Source: an uncultured bacterium (GTDB lineage Bacteria > Planctomycetota > UBA1135 > GCA-002686595). Taken from it: a stretch of 58,225 nucleotides of DNA. The position numbers were made by a program, and so were the translations under genes. Positions 39,987 to 48,717 of this stretch are shown here, in pieces. The stretch spans positions 12,869 to 71,093 of the forward strand of contig CADEGS010000006.1 in assembly GCA_902826945.1 (NCBI GenBank). The letters are read 5' to 3'. The notes beneath the pieces were generated by a model. It did not search any database and was not told the origin of the DNA. It was given only the letters and a program-made list of their open reading frames with translations. The stretch's first letter is position 1, and the number at the start of each line of letters is the position of its first letter.

Positions 39987-42900
39987 GACGCTCGGCCGGG
40001 CGTGCGAAGCGACGTGCCGGAGGATCGGGCGCTCGCCGCGTACGGCTGGCGGCCTCGCTGCGCGTCGGGATCTGGCTCGCGTTCGCGTCGCCCGGCGTCG
40101 AGGCGAGCCTCCCGGCTCAGGCAGAGCACGAGGCCGCTTCGGTGCAGGCCGCCGGGGCCGCCGATCCGCTCCTCTCGCTGCTCGAAGCCGCCCGCGAGCG
40201 CGTGCAGAGCGGGGACCGCGAGGGCGCGCGCGCGCTCCTGCGCACGGCGGTCGACGAGCTCCGCCCGTCCGCGCCCGGCGCGGCAGCGGCGCGTGTCGGC
40301 GCGCTCTTCGACCTGGCCACGCTGGCCGACGAGCTCGGGAGCCTGCACGAAGGGAAGCGCCTGCGGGAGGCACTCCTGCAGACGATCGAGGGGCTGCCCG
40401 GCGTCGATCGCGGAGAGATCGTCACGGCGCGCGCGAACATCGCCACCTCGCTGGTTCGGCTGGGCGAGATCGGGGAAGCGCGCGAGATCCTCGAGGAGGT
40501 CCTGACCGCTCGACGGAGCGCGCTCGCTCCCGGCCATCCCGACCTGCTGGTCGCGATGCAGAACCTGGCGGTGGTGCGCCGAGACCTCGGAGACCTCCCG
40601 GGTGCGCAAGCGCTCGAGGAGGAAGTGCTGGCAGCGCGCATGGAGCTCCTCTCTCCGGACGACCCCCTTGTGCTGCGGGCCATGCAGAACCTGGCGGTGA
40701 CGATCAAGCTCCAGGGCGGGCTCGACGACGCGCGCGCTCTGGAGGAGGAGGTGCTGGCCGGCCGGTTGCGCCGGCTCCCGGCCGACCACGGCGACGTCCT
40801 GATGGCGAAGCACAACCTCGCCACCACGCTCGAGGAGCTGGGGGACCTCCCCGGGGCGCGTGCGCTCCAGGAGGAGGTGCTGGCTGCTCGCCGGCGCCTC
40901 CTTCCCCCCGCACACCCGGACCTGCTCCAGTCCATGCAGAACCTCGCCATGTCGATGCGCGCCCAGGGCGACCTGGACGGCGCGCGCGGCATGCTGGAGC
41001 AGGAGCTGGCCGCCGCGAGCGAGCTCCCGCCCGATCATCGCGACGTGCTCGCGGCCAAGGAGAACCTGGCCGTCATTCTCGCAGAGCAGGGCGAGCTCGA
41101 GCGCGCGCGTGCGCTCCAGGAGGAGATCCTCGAGGTTCTCGTCGCGCGCCTTCCGCCGGGGCACCACGACCTCCTGGCCATCGAGGAGAACGTCGGGTCG
41201 CTGCGCTTCCAGACCGGCGACCTGGACGGTGCGCGCGCGCTCTGGGAGGGCGTGCTCGCCAGCCGCGCGCGCCTGCCGCCCGACCACCCCGATCTCCTGC
41301 GCGCGAAGCAGAACCTCGCGGCGCTGCGCTGGACCGCGGGCGATCTGCTCGGAGCACTCGTGCTGAACGAGGAGGTCTGCGCGGCCCGCGAGCGGACGCT
41401 CCCGCCCGACCACCCCGACCTCCTGACGATCCGCCAGAACCTGGCCCTGAACCTCGAGAGCCTGGACGACCTCCCGGCCGCGCTCCGCCTGCTGGAGGAG
41501 GTGGTCGCGGCGCTCGAGCGCGCGTTGCCCGCGGACCACCCGGATCTCGCGCGGACCAGGCTCAATCTTGCCGCGTCGCTGCACCGGCTCGGGGACTACG
41601 CCGGGGCGCAGGCGCTCGAGGAGCAGGTCCTCGCCCTGCGCGAGCGCACCCTCGGGCCCGACCATCCCGACCTGATCAAGGCCAGGGGCTGCCTCGCCGC
41701 CACGCTGGCGGCGCGCGGACGGCTGGAGGAAGCGCGAGCGCTCGAGCGCGAGGCCCTCGCCTCCTGCGTGCGCGTCCTGCCGATCGACCACCCCGACCGC
41801 CTGGCCACGCAGCGGAGCCTGGCCCAGGTGACGGCGGTGCTGGGCGACGCCCCGGAAGCGCGCCGACTGCTCCACGAGCTGCTCGCGGGCGTGCGGGCGC
41901 ACGCGCGAGCGCTGTGCGCATCCTCCACACGGGTCGCTGCCGAGGGCGTGCGCAGCGACCTGGGACTCCTCGCGAGCGCGCTCTCGCTCGCGCCCGCGGT
42001 CGATCCCGAGGGCGCGCTCACCGCCGAGCTCTTCGCGACGCTCGAGAGCCTGCGGCTCTCGTCCCGGCTGCGCGCGCAGGTCGCGCGGGAGCTCGCCGGC
42101 CGTCCCGAGCTGCAGCGGATCGCGCGCGAGGCAGCGCGCGCGCGCTCGCGCCTGAACGACCTCGTCGCGGCGGGGCCCGAGCCGGGCGCGGAGGAGGGCG
42201 CGTGGCGCGCCGCGTTCCTGCACGTGGTGGAGGAGCGCGACCGGCTCGACGCCGAGCTGCGCTCAGGGCTCGGGGACACGGCGCTGCTCGACCTGGAGAT
42301 CGACGCGCTCCGTCTCGGGGCCGCGCTGCCGCCGCGCACCGCCGCGCTCTCGTACCTGCGCCACGCGCGCACGGCGCCGGGCGAGCTCGAGCCGGGCGCG
42401 GACGCGCTCGTGGCCTTCCTCCTGCGCGCCGACGGGAGCGTGGCGCGCTTCGACCTCGGTCCGGCCGCCGACGTCGAGGAGCTCGTGCTCGCCTGGCGCG
42501 CGGCGCTCGAGCGCCCGCTCCTGGGCCGCGGCGTCGGCACCGTCCGCGCCGCGGCGCCGAGGAGCGCGGACGTCGATCCCGGCGAGCGGCTGCGGCGGCG
42601 CGTGCTCGACCCCGTGCTGTCCGCGCTCGACGCGAGCGAGGTGGCGGACCTCGTCGTCGTCCCCGACGACGCGCTCCTGCTGCTCCCGCTCGACGCGCTG
42701 CCGCTCGACGGCCAGCTGGTCGGCGATCGCTGGCGGATCCGTACGGAGCCGGCGCTCGCGCGGCTCCTGCGGCCGCTCCCGGCGCCCTCGGGCGAGCCGG
42801 CGCTCGTCGCTCTCGGCGGGATCGACTTCGACGCGGCGCTCGGACGTCCCGCAGCGGGGGAGACGGCCGGAGCGGACGCGCGCGCGGCGACGTCGGAGCG

Positions 42901-43576
42901 CGAGCCCCTCGCGCTCCTGCCCGCGACGGAGTCGGAGGTACGCTCGGTCGGCGCTCTCTTCCTCGACGCCTTCGGCCGCGAGGCGCGCGCGCTCACGGGT
43001 TCGACGGCGACGAAGGCCGCCCTGTTCGCGCTCGCGCCGGCAGCGCGCTACCTGCACGTGGCGACGCACGGATGGTCCTCCTCCGAGGCGAGCCTCGCGG
43101 AGGCCCTTGCCGCCGGCGGCGGCGAGCGCTTGCTCCAGCAGCGCGACATCGTCGTCGGCTTCGCGCCGGAGACCCTGTGCGGCCTGGCGCTCGCCGGCGC
43201 GAACCGCGGCCGCGACGCGCTGGGACGCGTGCCGGGAATCCTGACGGCCGAGGAGCTCGCGACGCTCGACCTGCGCGGCTGCCGGCTGGCGGTGCTCTCC
43301 GCCTGCGACACGAACGCGGGCGTGCGCCGCGCCGGGCAGGGCCTGCACTCGCTCCAGGCCGCCCTGCACGCTGCCGGCTGCCGCACGGCGATCACGAGCC
43401 TGTGGAGCGTCGAGGACGCGACCGCGCGGCGCTTCTTCGACCTCTTCTACGAGGAGCTCTGGCGCGCGGGGCGCGGCCCGGCCGACGCCCTGTGGCGGGC
43501 GAAGACCGCGCTGCGCGCCGAGGGCCACGCCGCCGGCGACTGGGCCGGCTGGATCCTGAGCGGCGATCCGGACTGA
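39983..43576 (+). CDS. TPR-CHAT protein (caspase-like peptidase domain)
   Basis: 1197 residues. The N-terminus is basic with a hydrophobic stretch (about 18-40) that could be a signal or anchor. About ten 42-residue kinesin-light-chain-type TPR units span about residues 150-640, each with a DHPDLL..xQNLA core. A linker region covers 640-800 and the CHAT domain about 860-1197. The dyad is intact: His1029 in HVATHGWSS and Cys1108 in VLSACDTNAG, followed by TAITSLWSVEDATARRFF. CHAT proteases cleave proteins after activation. The gene is translationally coupled to the kinase, suggesting that kinase and sigma control or report on this protease. Confidence 0.93.
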   Translation: MRRSAGRAKRRAGGSGARRVRLAASLRVGIWLAFASPGVEASLPAQAEHEAASVQAAGAADPLLSLLEAARERVQSGDREGARALLRTAVDELRPSAPGAAAARVGALFDLATLADELGSLHEGKRLREALLQTIEGLPGVDRGEIVTARANIATSLVRLGEIGEAREILEEVLTARRSALAPGHPDLLVAMQNLAVVRRDLGDLPGAQALEEEVLAARMELLSPDDPLVLRAMQNLAVTIKLQGGLDDARALEEEVLAGRLRRLPADHGDVLMAKHNLATTLEELGDLPGARALQEEVLAARRRLLPPAHPDLLQSMQNLAMSMRAQGDLDGARGMLEQELAAASELPPDHRDVLAAKENLAVILAEQGELERARALQEEILEVLVARLPPGHHDLLAIEENVGSLRFQTGDLDGARALWEGVLASRARLPPDHPDLLRAKQNLAALRWTAGDLLGALVLNEEVCAARERTLPPDHPDLLTIRQNLALNLESLDDLPAALRLLEEVVAALERALPADHPDLARTRLNLAASLHRLGDYAGAQALEEQVLALRERTLGPDHPDLIKARGCLAATLAARGRLEEARALEREALASCVRVLPIDHPDRLATQRSLAQVTAVLGDAPEARRLLHELLAGVRAHARALCASSTRVAAEGVRSDLGLLASALSLAPAVDPEGALTAELFATLESLRLSSRLRAQVARELAGRPELQRIAREAARARSRLNDLVAAGPEPGAEEGAWRAAFLHVVEERDRLDAELRSGLGDTALLDLEIDALRLGAALPPRTAALSYLRHARTAPGELEPGADALVAFLLRADGSVARFDLGPAADVEELVLAWRAALERPLLGRGVGTVRAAAPRSADVDPGERLRRRVLDPVLSALDASEVADLVVVPDDALLLLPLDALPLDGQLVGDRWRIRTEPALARLLRPLPAPSGEPALVALGGIDFDAALGRPAAGETAGADARAATSEREPLALLPATESEVRSVGALFLDAFGREARALTGSTATKAALFALAPAARYLHVATHGWSSSEASLAEALAAGGGERLLQQRDIVVGFAPETLCGLALAGANRGRDALGRVPGILTAEELATLDLRGCRLAVLSACDTNAGVRRAGQGLHSLQAALHAAGCRTAITSLWSVEDATARRFFDLFYEELWRAGRGPADALWRAKTALRAEGHAAGDWAGWILSGDPD

Positions 43577-43590
43577 GCGCGAGACGAAGC

Positions 43591-43620
43591 GGCCGGGACC
43601 GCGCGAGGGCGGCCCCGGCC
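43591..43620 (+). terminator. Hairpin after the TPR-CHAT gene
   Basis: A 7-bp perfect stem GGCCGGG / CCCGGCC (43591-43597 with 43614-43620) lies 15 bp after the stop codon. It is weak as a terminator because no T tract follows. Confidence 0.4.
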
Positions 43621-43646
43621 GACACGAGGCTCCCCGAGCGGGAAGC

Positions 43647-43707
43647 TCAACCCCCCAGGACGAAGTCGCAGGCCGAGGTCAGCGCGAAGGGCGCGATGCC
43701 GAAGCGC
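43647..43707 (-). pseudogene. 3' remnant of a paralogue of the secreted protein at 34972-36531
   Basis: Read on the minus strand, these 61 bases encode RFGIAPFALTSACDFVLGG and a stop. They match the last residues of the intact secreted protein (AFGVTPFALTSACDFCLGG, stop). Upstream of this the similarity stops and endonuclease-like sequence on the other strand begins, so the rest of the gene has been lost. Confidence 0.65.
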
Positions 43708-43720
43708 CCTGAAGGGCCGG

Positions 43721-44327
43721 GTGCTCGGGGTTCGCGTGGCGGCTGGTACTCCAGGTCCGGACGACGCGGGCTTCTCCGAGCCGGACGGGACGGGGCAGAA
43801 CGAGGGCATCCTGATGTCCGCCATCGTCGACCACCTGCTGCGCGGGAACGAGGCGGCTCGGTGGCGACTTCAACGAGCTCCTGACGAACGACGTCCTAGC
43901 GCCGCTGCACGACACGCCCCACCTGTTCGCCCTGACCGCCGACGACGCCTCCGGCGACGATCCCGGCGCGATTTCGTTCGGCGGCACCAGCCACCGCTCG
44001 TTGATCGACCACGTGGTCGTGTCCAGCGACGTGACGCTGGGCGACATCCAGGGCGACGACGCGGTCATCGTGCGCCTCGACCGCTCGGTGGGGGACTTCG
44101 CCGACCGCGTCTCCGACCACGTCCCGGTCGTCGTGCGGCTGGTGCTGCGCGCCGAGCCGGTCGAAGTCGAGGAGCCCTCGCCGGAGGCGGGCCAGATCGA
44201 GAAAGCACCCGGCGCACCGCAGGACCGGTCGGTCAGGGGGCCCAGACCTGGAACGCAGGCACGCTGCCGGACACGACGGCCTCGCGCTGGCCGCGCGCGC
44301 GCCAGCGGCGCTCGGCCTCGCGCTTGA
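43721..44327 (+). pseudogene. Broken endonuclease/exonuclease/phosphatase-family gene
   Basis: The first part (frame of 43721) reads GTPGPDDAGFSEPDGTGQNE and SAIVDHLLRGNEAARW, like the end of the first half of secreted EEP nucleases. The following part is in another frame from 43863: GDFNELLTNDVLAPLHDT, then SLIDHVVVSSDV and SDHVPVVVRL. The catalytic motifs GDFN, IDHV and SDH are those of the DNase I-like fold. The N-terminal half is missing and a frameshift or small deletion lies at about 43850-43863, so no working enzyme is expected. The tail beyond about 44160 runs antisense into the next gene. Confidence 0.7.
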
Positions 44328-45273
44328 GCCCACCGAGACCCTGGCGCGCGCCCTCCTCGTGGTGCGAGGTGCGATCGGGCACGCCGTCGAGATCGGTGCC
44401 GAAGACGCGCACGCACAAGAGGCCGGCGAAGCGTCCATCGCTGGTGGACAGCGGCAGGTGCACGTCATGGCCGGCGAGCCAGTAGAAGTCCTCGCCAGTG
44501 GCGGCCACGTGGCTCTCGAGCCGGCCGCGCTCGTCGAGGCGGTGGAGCATGCGCAGGTCGACGTCGTAGTGCGAGAACGGGAACGGCAGGTCGGTGCGGA
44601 AGTCGACCCGCAGGCTGGCCCACGGTCCGGAGGGGCCGTCGTCGCCGCGCAGGTAGCTGTCGGGCTCGGGGCGGATCCACTCGTAGCGCGCGCCCGGACG
44701 GGCGGGCCAGGTGCGGAAGTCGTTCTCCGCCTCCTTGATCGCCGCCAGGTCGGCGCGGATCAGCGTTGCGACCTGCACCAGCCGCCGGCTGCCGGGCCCG
44801 CGCGCGAGTGGCGTGCCGCCCTCCTCGGCCAGGTCGCGCGGATCGCCGATCAGGAACCCGTCGTCCTTGCGGTCGCGGTCGGGATCCCAGTCGTTGCCCT
44901 GGAACCAGGACTCGCGCACCAGCTCGCCCAGCACGCGGCCGAGCGCGTCCCACAGCTCGGGTCGTTCCCGCTCGAGGCGCGCCAGCAGCCGGTCGGTGCC
45001 GCGCGCGTCCTGGGCCAGCGGCGCGAACAGCTCCGCCAGGTCGCCCAGCGAGCGCGCCCGCGCCAGGGCGTCGTCGCCCGGACGCGCGTCACAGCTCCAG
45101 GCCTCCAGGCGCTCGAGCTCCAGGACCAGGTCACGCCCTCCGCGGGGCACGATCCAGGCCGGATCGAACTGGCGCGCGGCCTCCTCCCAGCTCGCCCGGC
45201 GCGGCTCGATGCAGAGCTCGGGGGCGGGCGCGAGAGCGCCGGCGAGGGCGAGGCACGGACTTGTGGTCCACAT
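44233..45273 (-). CDS. Hypothetical exported protein
   Basis: 346 residues from ATG 45273, with a short hydrophobic N-terminus (LALAGALAPA) that could be a weak signal peptide. It is acidic with many Trp, Asp and Arg and no recognised domain. Notable segments are ESWFQGNDWDPDRDRKDDGF, FPFSHYDVDLRMLHRLDERG and EDFYWLAGHDVHLPL. The composition of an Asp-rich loop (DPDRDRKDDG) hints at calcium binding. Its 3' end overlaps the tail of the broken endonuclease gene. The function is unknown. Confidence 0.65.
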   Translation of the reverse strand: MWTTSPCLALAGALAPAPELCIEPRRASWEEAARQFDPAWIVPRGGRDLVLELERLEAWSCDARPGDDALARARSLGDLAELFAPLAQDARGTDRLLARLERERPELWDALGRVLGELVRESWFQGNDWDPDRDRKDDGFLIGDPRDLAEEGGTPLARGPGSRRLVQVATLIRADLAAIKEAENDFRTWPARPGARYEWIRPEPDSYLRGDDGPSGPWASLRVDFRTDLPFPFSHYDVDLRMLHRLDERGRLESHVAATGEDFYWLAGHDVHLPLSTSDGRFAGLLCVRVFGTDLDGVPDRTSHHEEGARQGLGGLKREAERRWRARGQREAVVSGSVPAFQVWAP

Positions 45274-45351
45274 GGCGGTCTCCGCCCGGTTCTTCGAGCG
45301 CCGGCGAGCGATGGATGCGGGCCGCAGCCGGACCGTGCCGGCCACGCGCGA

Positions 45352-46320
45352 TCAGTCCCCGAGCGCCTCGGCGATCGCGGCCAGCACCCGCTCGGGGTGC
45401 GTGTACAGGACTTGGTGCCCGGCGCCCTCGAGGCGGATCACCCGGCAATCGGCCGCCTGCTCGGCGAGCCGGGGCACGTGGATCGTCGGGCTGACGACGC
45501 GGTCCTCGCTCGCGACGAGCGCCGTGACGGGCACGCGCAGCTCCCCGTAGCGCTCGGCCTGCACGCGCAGGAAGGGCTTCAGCAGGCGCACGTCCTCGGT
45601 GTTCGCGCGGTAGCTCGCGGGGCGCAGCGCCAGGGGCAGGGGCGAGCGCTCGAAGCGCGCCGGCACGCCGGCCGGCGCGAAGGCGCGCTCGACGGCGTCG
45701 CGCGCGAGCCAGGCACCCAGGGGCACCACGAAGCACTCGGAGACCAGCCAGCCGACCAGCGGCACCCCCGCCACTTGATACTCGAGGTCGAGCGGATCGG
45801 GCCAGGGATGGCTCGGCCCGTTGAGCAGCACGACCCCGCGCAGCTCGTCGGGAGCGGCCAGCGCCGCCGCCAGGCACACGGCGCCGCCGTAGGAGAAGCC
45901 TACGAGCAGCGGGCGCTCGAGCTCGAGCGCCCGCACGAGCGCGAGCAAGAGGCGCGCCTGGTCGCCGGGGTCGAGCGCGCCCGGCGGTCGCTCGCTGTAG
46001 CCGTGCCCCGGACGGTCCCACAGGACGCAGCGGTAGCGCGCCGAGGCCTCGTCGAGGATCGTCACGGCGAAGTCCTGCAGCCCGCCGAAGGCGCCGTGCA
46101 CGAAGATCACCGGTGGCCCGGCGCCGCGCTCCAGCACGTGCTGGCGCCAGCCGTCGACGAGCACGGTCCGCCCCAGGGGCGGGTGCTCGCGCTCGGCCGC
46201 GCGGCTCGCGAGCCGCGTCGCGGCGGCGCCCAGGCCCAGGAGCACGGCCAGGACGAGCGCGCCGCGGCGCAGTCCGCGCGCCGCTCGGGAGGGTCGCGTC
46301 GCCGGGGAGCCGCGCGTCAT
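45352..46320 (-). CDS. Alpha/beta hydrolase with N-terminal membrane anchor
   Basis: 322 residues from ATG 46320; GTG 46329 is possible. One N-terminal helix (GALVLAVLLGLGAAATRLA) acts as anchor or signal. The alpha/beta hydrolase core has the oxyanion motif VIFVHGAFGG, nucleophile GFSYGGAV, and catalytic His in EGAGHQVLYTHPE near the end. The family includes esterases, epoxide hydrolases and haloalkane dehalogenases, so the substrate is open. It is not clearly in an operon; the upstream trmB ends 51 bp away. Confidence 0.88.
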   Translation of the reverse strand: MTRGSPATRPSRAARGLRRGALVLAVLLGLGAAATRLASRAAEREHPPLGRTVLVDGWRQHVLERGAGPPVIFVHGAFGGLQDFAVTILDEASARYRCVLWDRPGHGYSERPPGALDPGDQARLLLALVRALELERPLLVGFSYGGAVCLAAALAAPDELRGVVLLNGPSHPWPDPLDLEYQVAGVPLVGWLVSECFVVPLGAWLARDAVERAFAPAGVPARFERSPLPLALRPASYRANTEDVRLLKPFLRVQAERYGELRVPVTALVASEDRVVSPTIHVPRLAEQAADCRVIRLEGAGHQVLYTHPERVLAAIAEALGD

Positions 46321-46371
46321 CGCGCGCACAGGATGGGACGCCAGGGGCGCGCTCGCGAGCCCACCGGGCCG

Positions 46372-47442
46372 TCAGCCCTCGCCCACGACCTCCCGCCCCA
46401 GGTTCTCGTGCGCGAGCGCGACGTCTCCCAGGCGCTCACGGACGAGCTCGCCGACGAGCCACACCGCGCGCTTCACGCCGTAGGTCGGGAGGGCGCGGCC
46501 GAGGGAGGAGAGCTTCACCAGCACCTCGCCCGGGCGCTCGGCGACGACGGCGACGGCGAGCTCCTGCAGCAGCTCGTCCTCCTTCACCAGCGCCTCGACC
46601 AGCCACAAGGGGTTGCGCTCGTCCGTGCCGGCGCGGCGGTAGGCGCCGACCAAGCGCACGACGACCTCGATCCCGTCATGGACCTCGCGGTGCAGGCGCG
46701 GCGCGAAGGTGGAGAGGGCGTCGGCGGCGTCCGCCGCGCCGGGGCCGCGCAGGGTCAGGCTGAGCATCGCAGGGGAGCGCTCGGGGTCGGGGAGGGGCGA
46801 GGGCGGCGGCGCGTCGGGCGCGCGCTCGCGCCGCCACTCGAAGTAATGGATGCGGCCGCCGGCGGCGAGCGCCTTGCGCTCGTACTTCGTCGGCCGCCGG
46901 CCGGGGATCGCGGCCACCTCGGGCGTGGCGTGGCGCGAGACGAACCACGGCTGGTCCGCCAGCACCTCGGCCGCCTGGCCGGCGTAGGCGTCGTGGTCGG
47001 TGACGATCAGGAGCTCGCCTCCCGGCCGCAGGCGATGCGCCGCGAGCGAGAGGAAGCGCCGGTCGAGGAGCCGCCGGTCGCCGTGGCGCGCCTTCGGCCA
47101 CGGGCAGGGGTGGTTCACGTAGAGCGCGTCCAGGCTGGCCGGCGCGAAGAGCAGCGCGAGCGCCAGGCGCGCGTCCCCGAGCACCGCGCGCACGTTCGTG
47201 AGCCGCGCGGCGTCGAGCCGGCGGAAGAGGTGCGTGGCCGAGGTCCACGAGAGCTCGACCCCGACGTGGTCGCGCTCCGGCCGCGCCGCCGCGAGCTCCG
47301 CCAGGAACTCGCCGTTGCCGAAGCCGACCTCGAGCGCGAGCGGCGCGCGGCGGCCGAAGACCGCCTCCCAGCGCGGCGGCCAGGGGCCCGCGCGCCAGGG
47401 GAGGAGGTGGCGGTGGACGGCTGCGCTCAGCGGGACGGGCAT
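46372..47442 (-). CDS. trmB: tRNA (guanine-N7-)-methyltransferase TrmB with C-terminal extension
   Basis: 356 residues. The SAM-binding motif EVGFGNGEFLAEL and the TrmB signature NHPCPWPKARHGDRRLLDRRF are clear, then EVAAIPGRRPTKYERKA. The enzyme makes m7G46 in tRNA. The usual length is about 210-240 residues. Here an extra 125-residue C-terminal region begins after a Pro-rich linker (SPLPDPERSPAM) and contains charged alpha/beta sequence ending in LVGELVRERLGDVALAHEN. An internal ATG (46767) at the boundary is in frame. The function of the extension is unknown. Confidence 0.93.
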   Translation of the reverse strand: MPVPLSAAVHRHLLPWRAGPWPPRWEAVFGRRAPLALEVGFGNGEFLAELAAARPERDHVGVELSWTSATHLFRRLDAARLTNVRAVLGDARLALALLFAPASLDALYVNHPCPWPKARHGDRRLLDRRFLSLAAHRLRPGGELLIVTDHDAYAGQAAEVLADQPWFVSRHATPEVAAIPGRRPTKYERKALAAGGRIHYFEWRRERAPDAPPPSPLPDPERSPAMLSLTLRGPGAADAADALSTFAPRLHREVHDGIEVVVRLVGAYRRAGTDERNPLWLVEALVKEDELLQELAVAVVAERPGEVLVKLSSLGRALPTYGVKRAVWLVGELVRERLGDVALAHENLGREVVGEG

Positions 47443-48121
47443 CGCTCGGCGCGCCTCCCCGCGGGCAACGGATCTTCAACCGGCCGCTTACGAACCGAGA
47501 GGCCCGGCCCGCGTATGCGGGCAACGTGGTCGGGAGGCGGCGCTCGCCCTCCAATGGTCTGGCCTGGGCGCGCTCCGGCTCCTGCCACGGGGAAAAGGTA
47601 AGGCTGCGCGCCGCGAGCGCGTCCCCGGACGCGACTCGAGCGGCGCCCCCCGGCCGGCGACGGCTCGGGGTCGGGGCTCGCACCTCTGGGGGGAGGGGCG
47701 AGCCCTGTTCTTGTCCCCGCGTCCTGCGCCTCGCGGCGTGCCGGACGCGGGGAGCGCTCCGGCGCGTCTTTCGGCGGCCGGGCGATCATCGCAACTCCCT
47801 TCCATGCAGAAGCTTGCATCGTCGAGCGCAAGTCGCTGGGAGGACTCGTTGACCGGTCCCCGCGCGATCCGTCGTGTGGTCGGTGCTCCATCCGCCCGCG
47901 GGCGCCTGCGCGCGTCTCCGGGAGCGCGGTCCATGGAGACCCTGACCATACTCTGTCCGCCGGGTGGCCGACGCCACTCCTCGACGGCGGTCGGGCCGGC
48001 CCGGTTGCCGGCCGGCCGGGGGGAGCGCACGCTCGCGACGGGCCGCGGTCCGCGCGAGGCTCGCGCGCTGCCCGCCGATCCGCACCCGTGCGCGCTCCGC
48101 TCGGAGGGCGCCGCCTGAGCG
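47443..48121. other. 679-bp gap with hairpins, no convincing protein gene
   Basis: Between the divergent trmB and the HhH-like gene several open frames exist, but their products are Arg/Pro/Ala-rich shadows. A stable hairpin with arms GGGCTCGC (near 47674) and GCGAGCCC (near 47700) and inner pairing lies in the middle. Around 47804-47821 there is an unusually AT-rich stretch with an ATGC/GCAT palindrome around AAGCTT, perhaps a promoter. A structured RNA is possible, but I recognise no known RNA family. Confidence 0.45.
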
Positions 48122-48700
48122 ATGGACGCCCTCGCGCTCCTCTGCCACCTCTCCGCCGACGGGACGAGCGCGCTCGTGCGCCTGCGCCACGCCGGCTACG
48201 CCTCGCTGCAGGACGTGCTGCTGGCGGAGGACGAGGAGCTCGCCCAGGTCCTCGGCGCGAGCGCGCGGCAGGTCGCGCGCCTGCGACGCCAGGCGGAGTC
48301 GCTGGAGGACCGCGTCGGCGCCGACGAGGAGGCGGACCCGCGCCCGGCGCTCGCCCGCCGCGCGCCGCCGCGTCCGCTTCCCGGCCCCGCGTCGCGCGTG
48401 ACGCCGCTCCTGTGCCCGATCGAGACCGAGCCGCTCGCCGACGACGACCAGGGCGCCGGCGCGCCGACCGAGGCGCCCGCGCGCGAGGCCTGCGCGCCCC
48501 GCGCGGACGGCGGCCCGGCCGACGAGCTCCCCTCCGCCCCCGCCCGCACGGCGGCTGGCGTCTCGGAGGCTCCCGGGGACGCGTGGGCCGCGTCCTCGGC
48601 TCCGCCGCCGCACCCCGCACGCCGCGCGCGCGACTGGCTGCCGCTGCGCCGGCGCGAGCCCGAGCGACCCGACCCGGGTCCCTCCGGGCCCTTCGCCTGA
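48122..48700 (+). CDS. Small helix-hairpin-helix-like protein with disordered tail
   Basis: 192 residues with a GGAGG-like ribosome site. Residues 1-65 (LCHLSADGTSALVRLRHAG, LQDVLLAEDEELAQVLGASA) look like a helix-hairpin-helix/DUF4332-type module used to contact DNA or proteins. The rest is Pro/Ala/Arg-rich and probably disordered, ending in GPSGPFA. There are no enzymatic residues. It is convergent with the glycosyltransferase-like gene 18 bp away. Confidence 0.6.
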   Translation: MDALALLCHLSADGTSALVRLRHAGYASLQDVLLAEDEELAQVLGASARQVARLRRQAESLEDRVGADEEADPRPALARRAPPRPLPGPASRVTPLLCPIETEPLADDDQGAGAPTEAPAREACAPRADGGPADELPSAPARTAAGVSEAPGDAWAASSAPPPHPARRARDWLPLRRREPERPDPGPSGPFA

Positions 48701-48717
48701 CCGGCGGCCGGACCGAC

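Noticed and set aside
40440..41900. Possible DNA satellite or CRISPR-like array
   Set aside because: The regular repetition is explained by in-frame 42-residue TPR units. There are no unique spacers and no identical direct repeats.
43721..44485. A 254-codon frame as an intact gene
   Set aside because: The endonuclease similarity leaves this frame at about 43860 and continues in another one. The remaining codons are an antisense shadow of the following gene.
47443..48121. SRP RNA, RNase P RNA, tmRNA or 6S RNA in the long gap
   Set aside because: None of the conserved core motifs of these RNAs was found.
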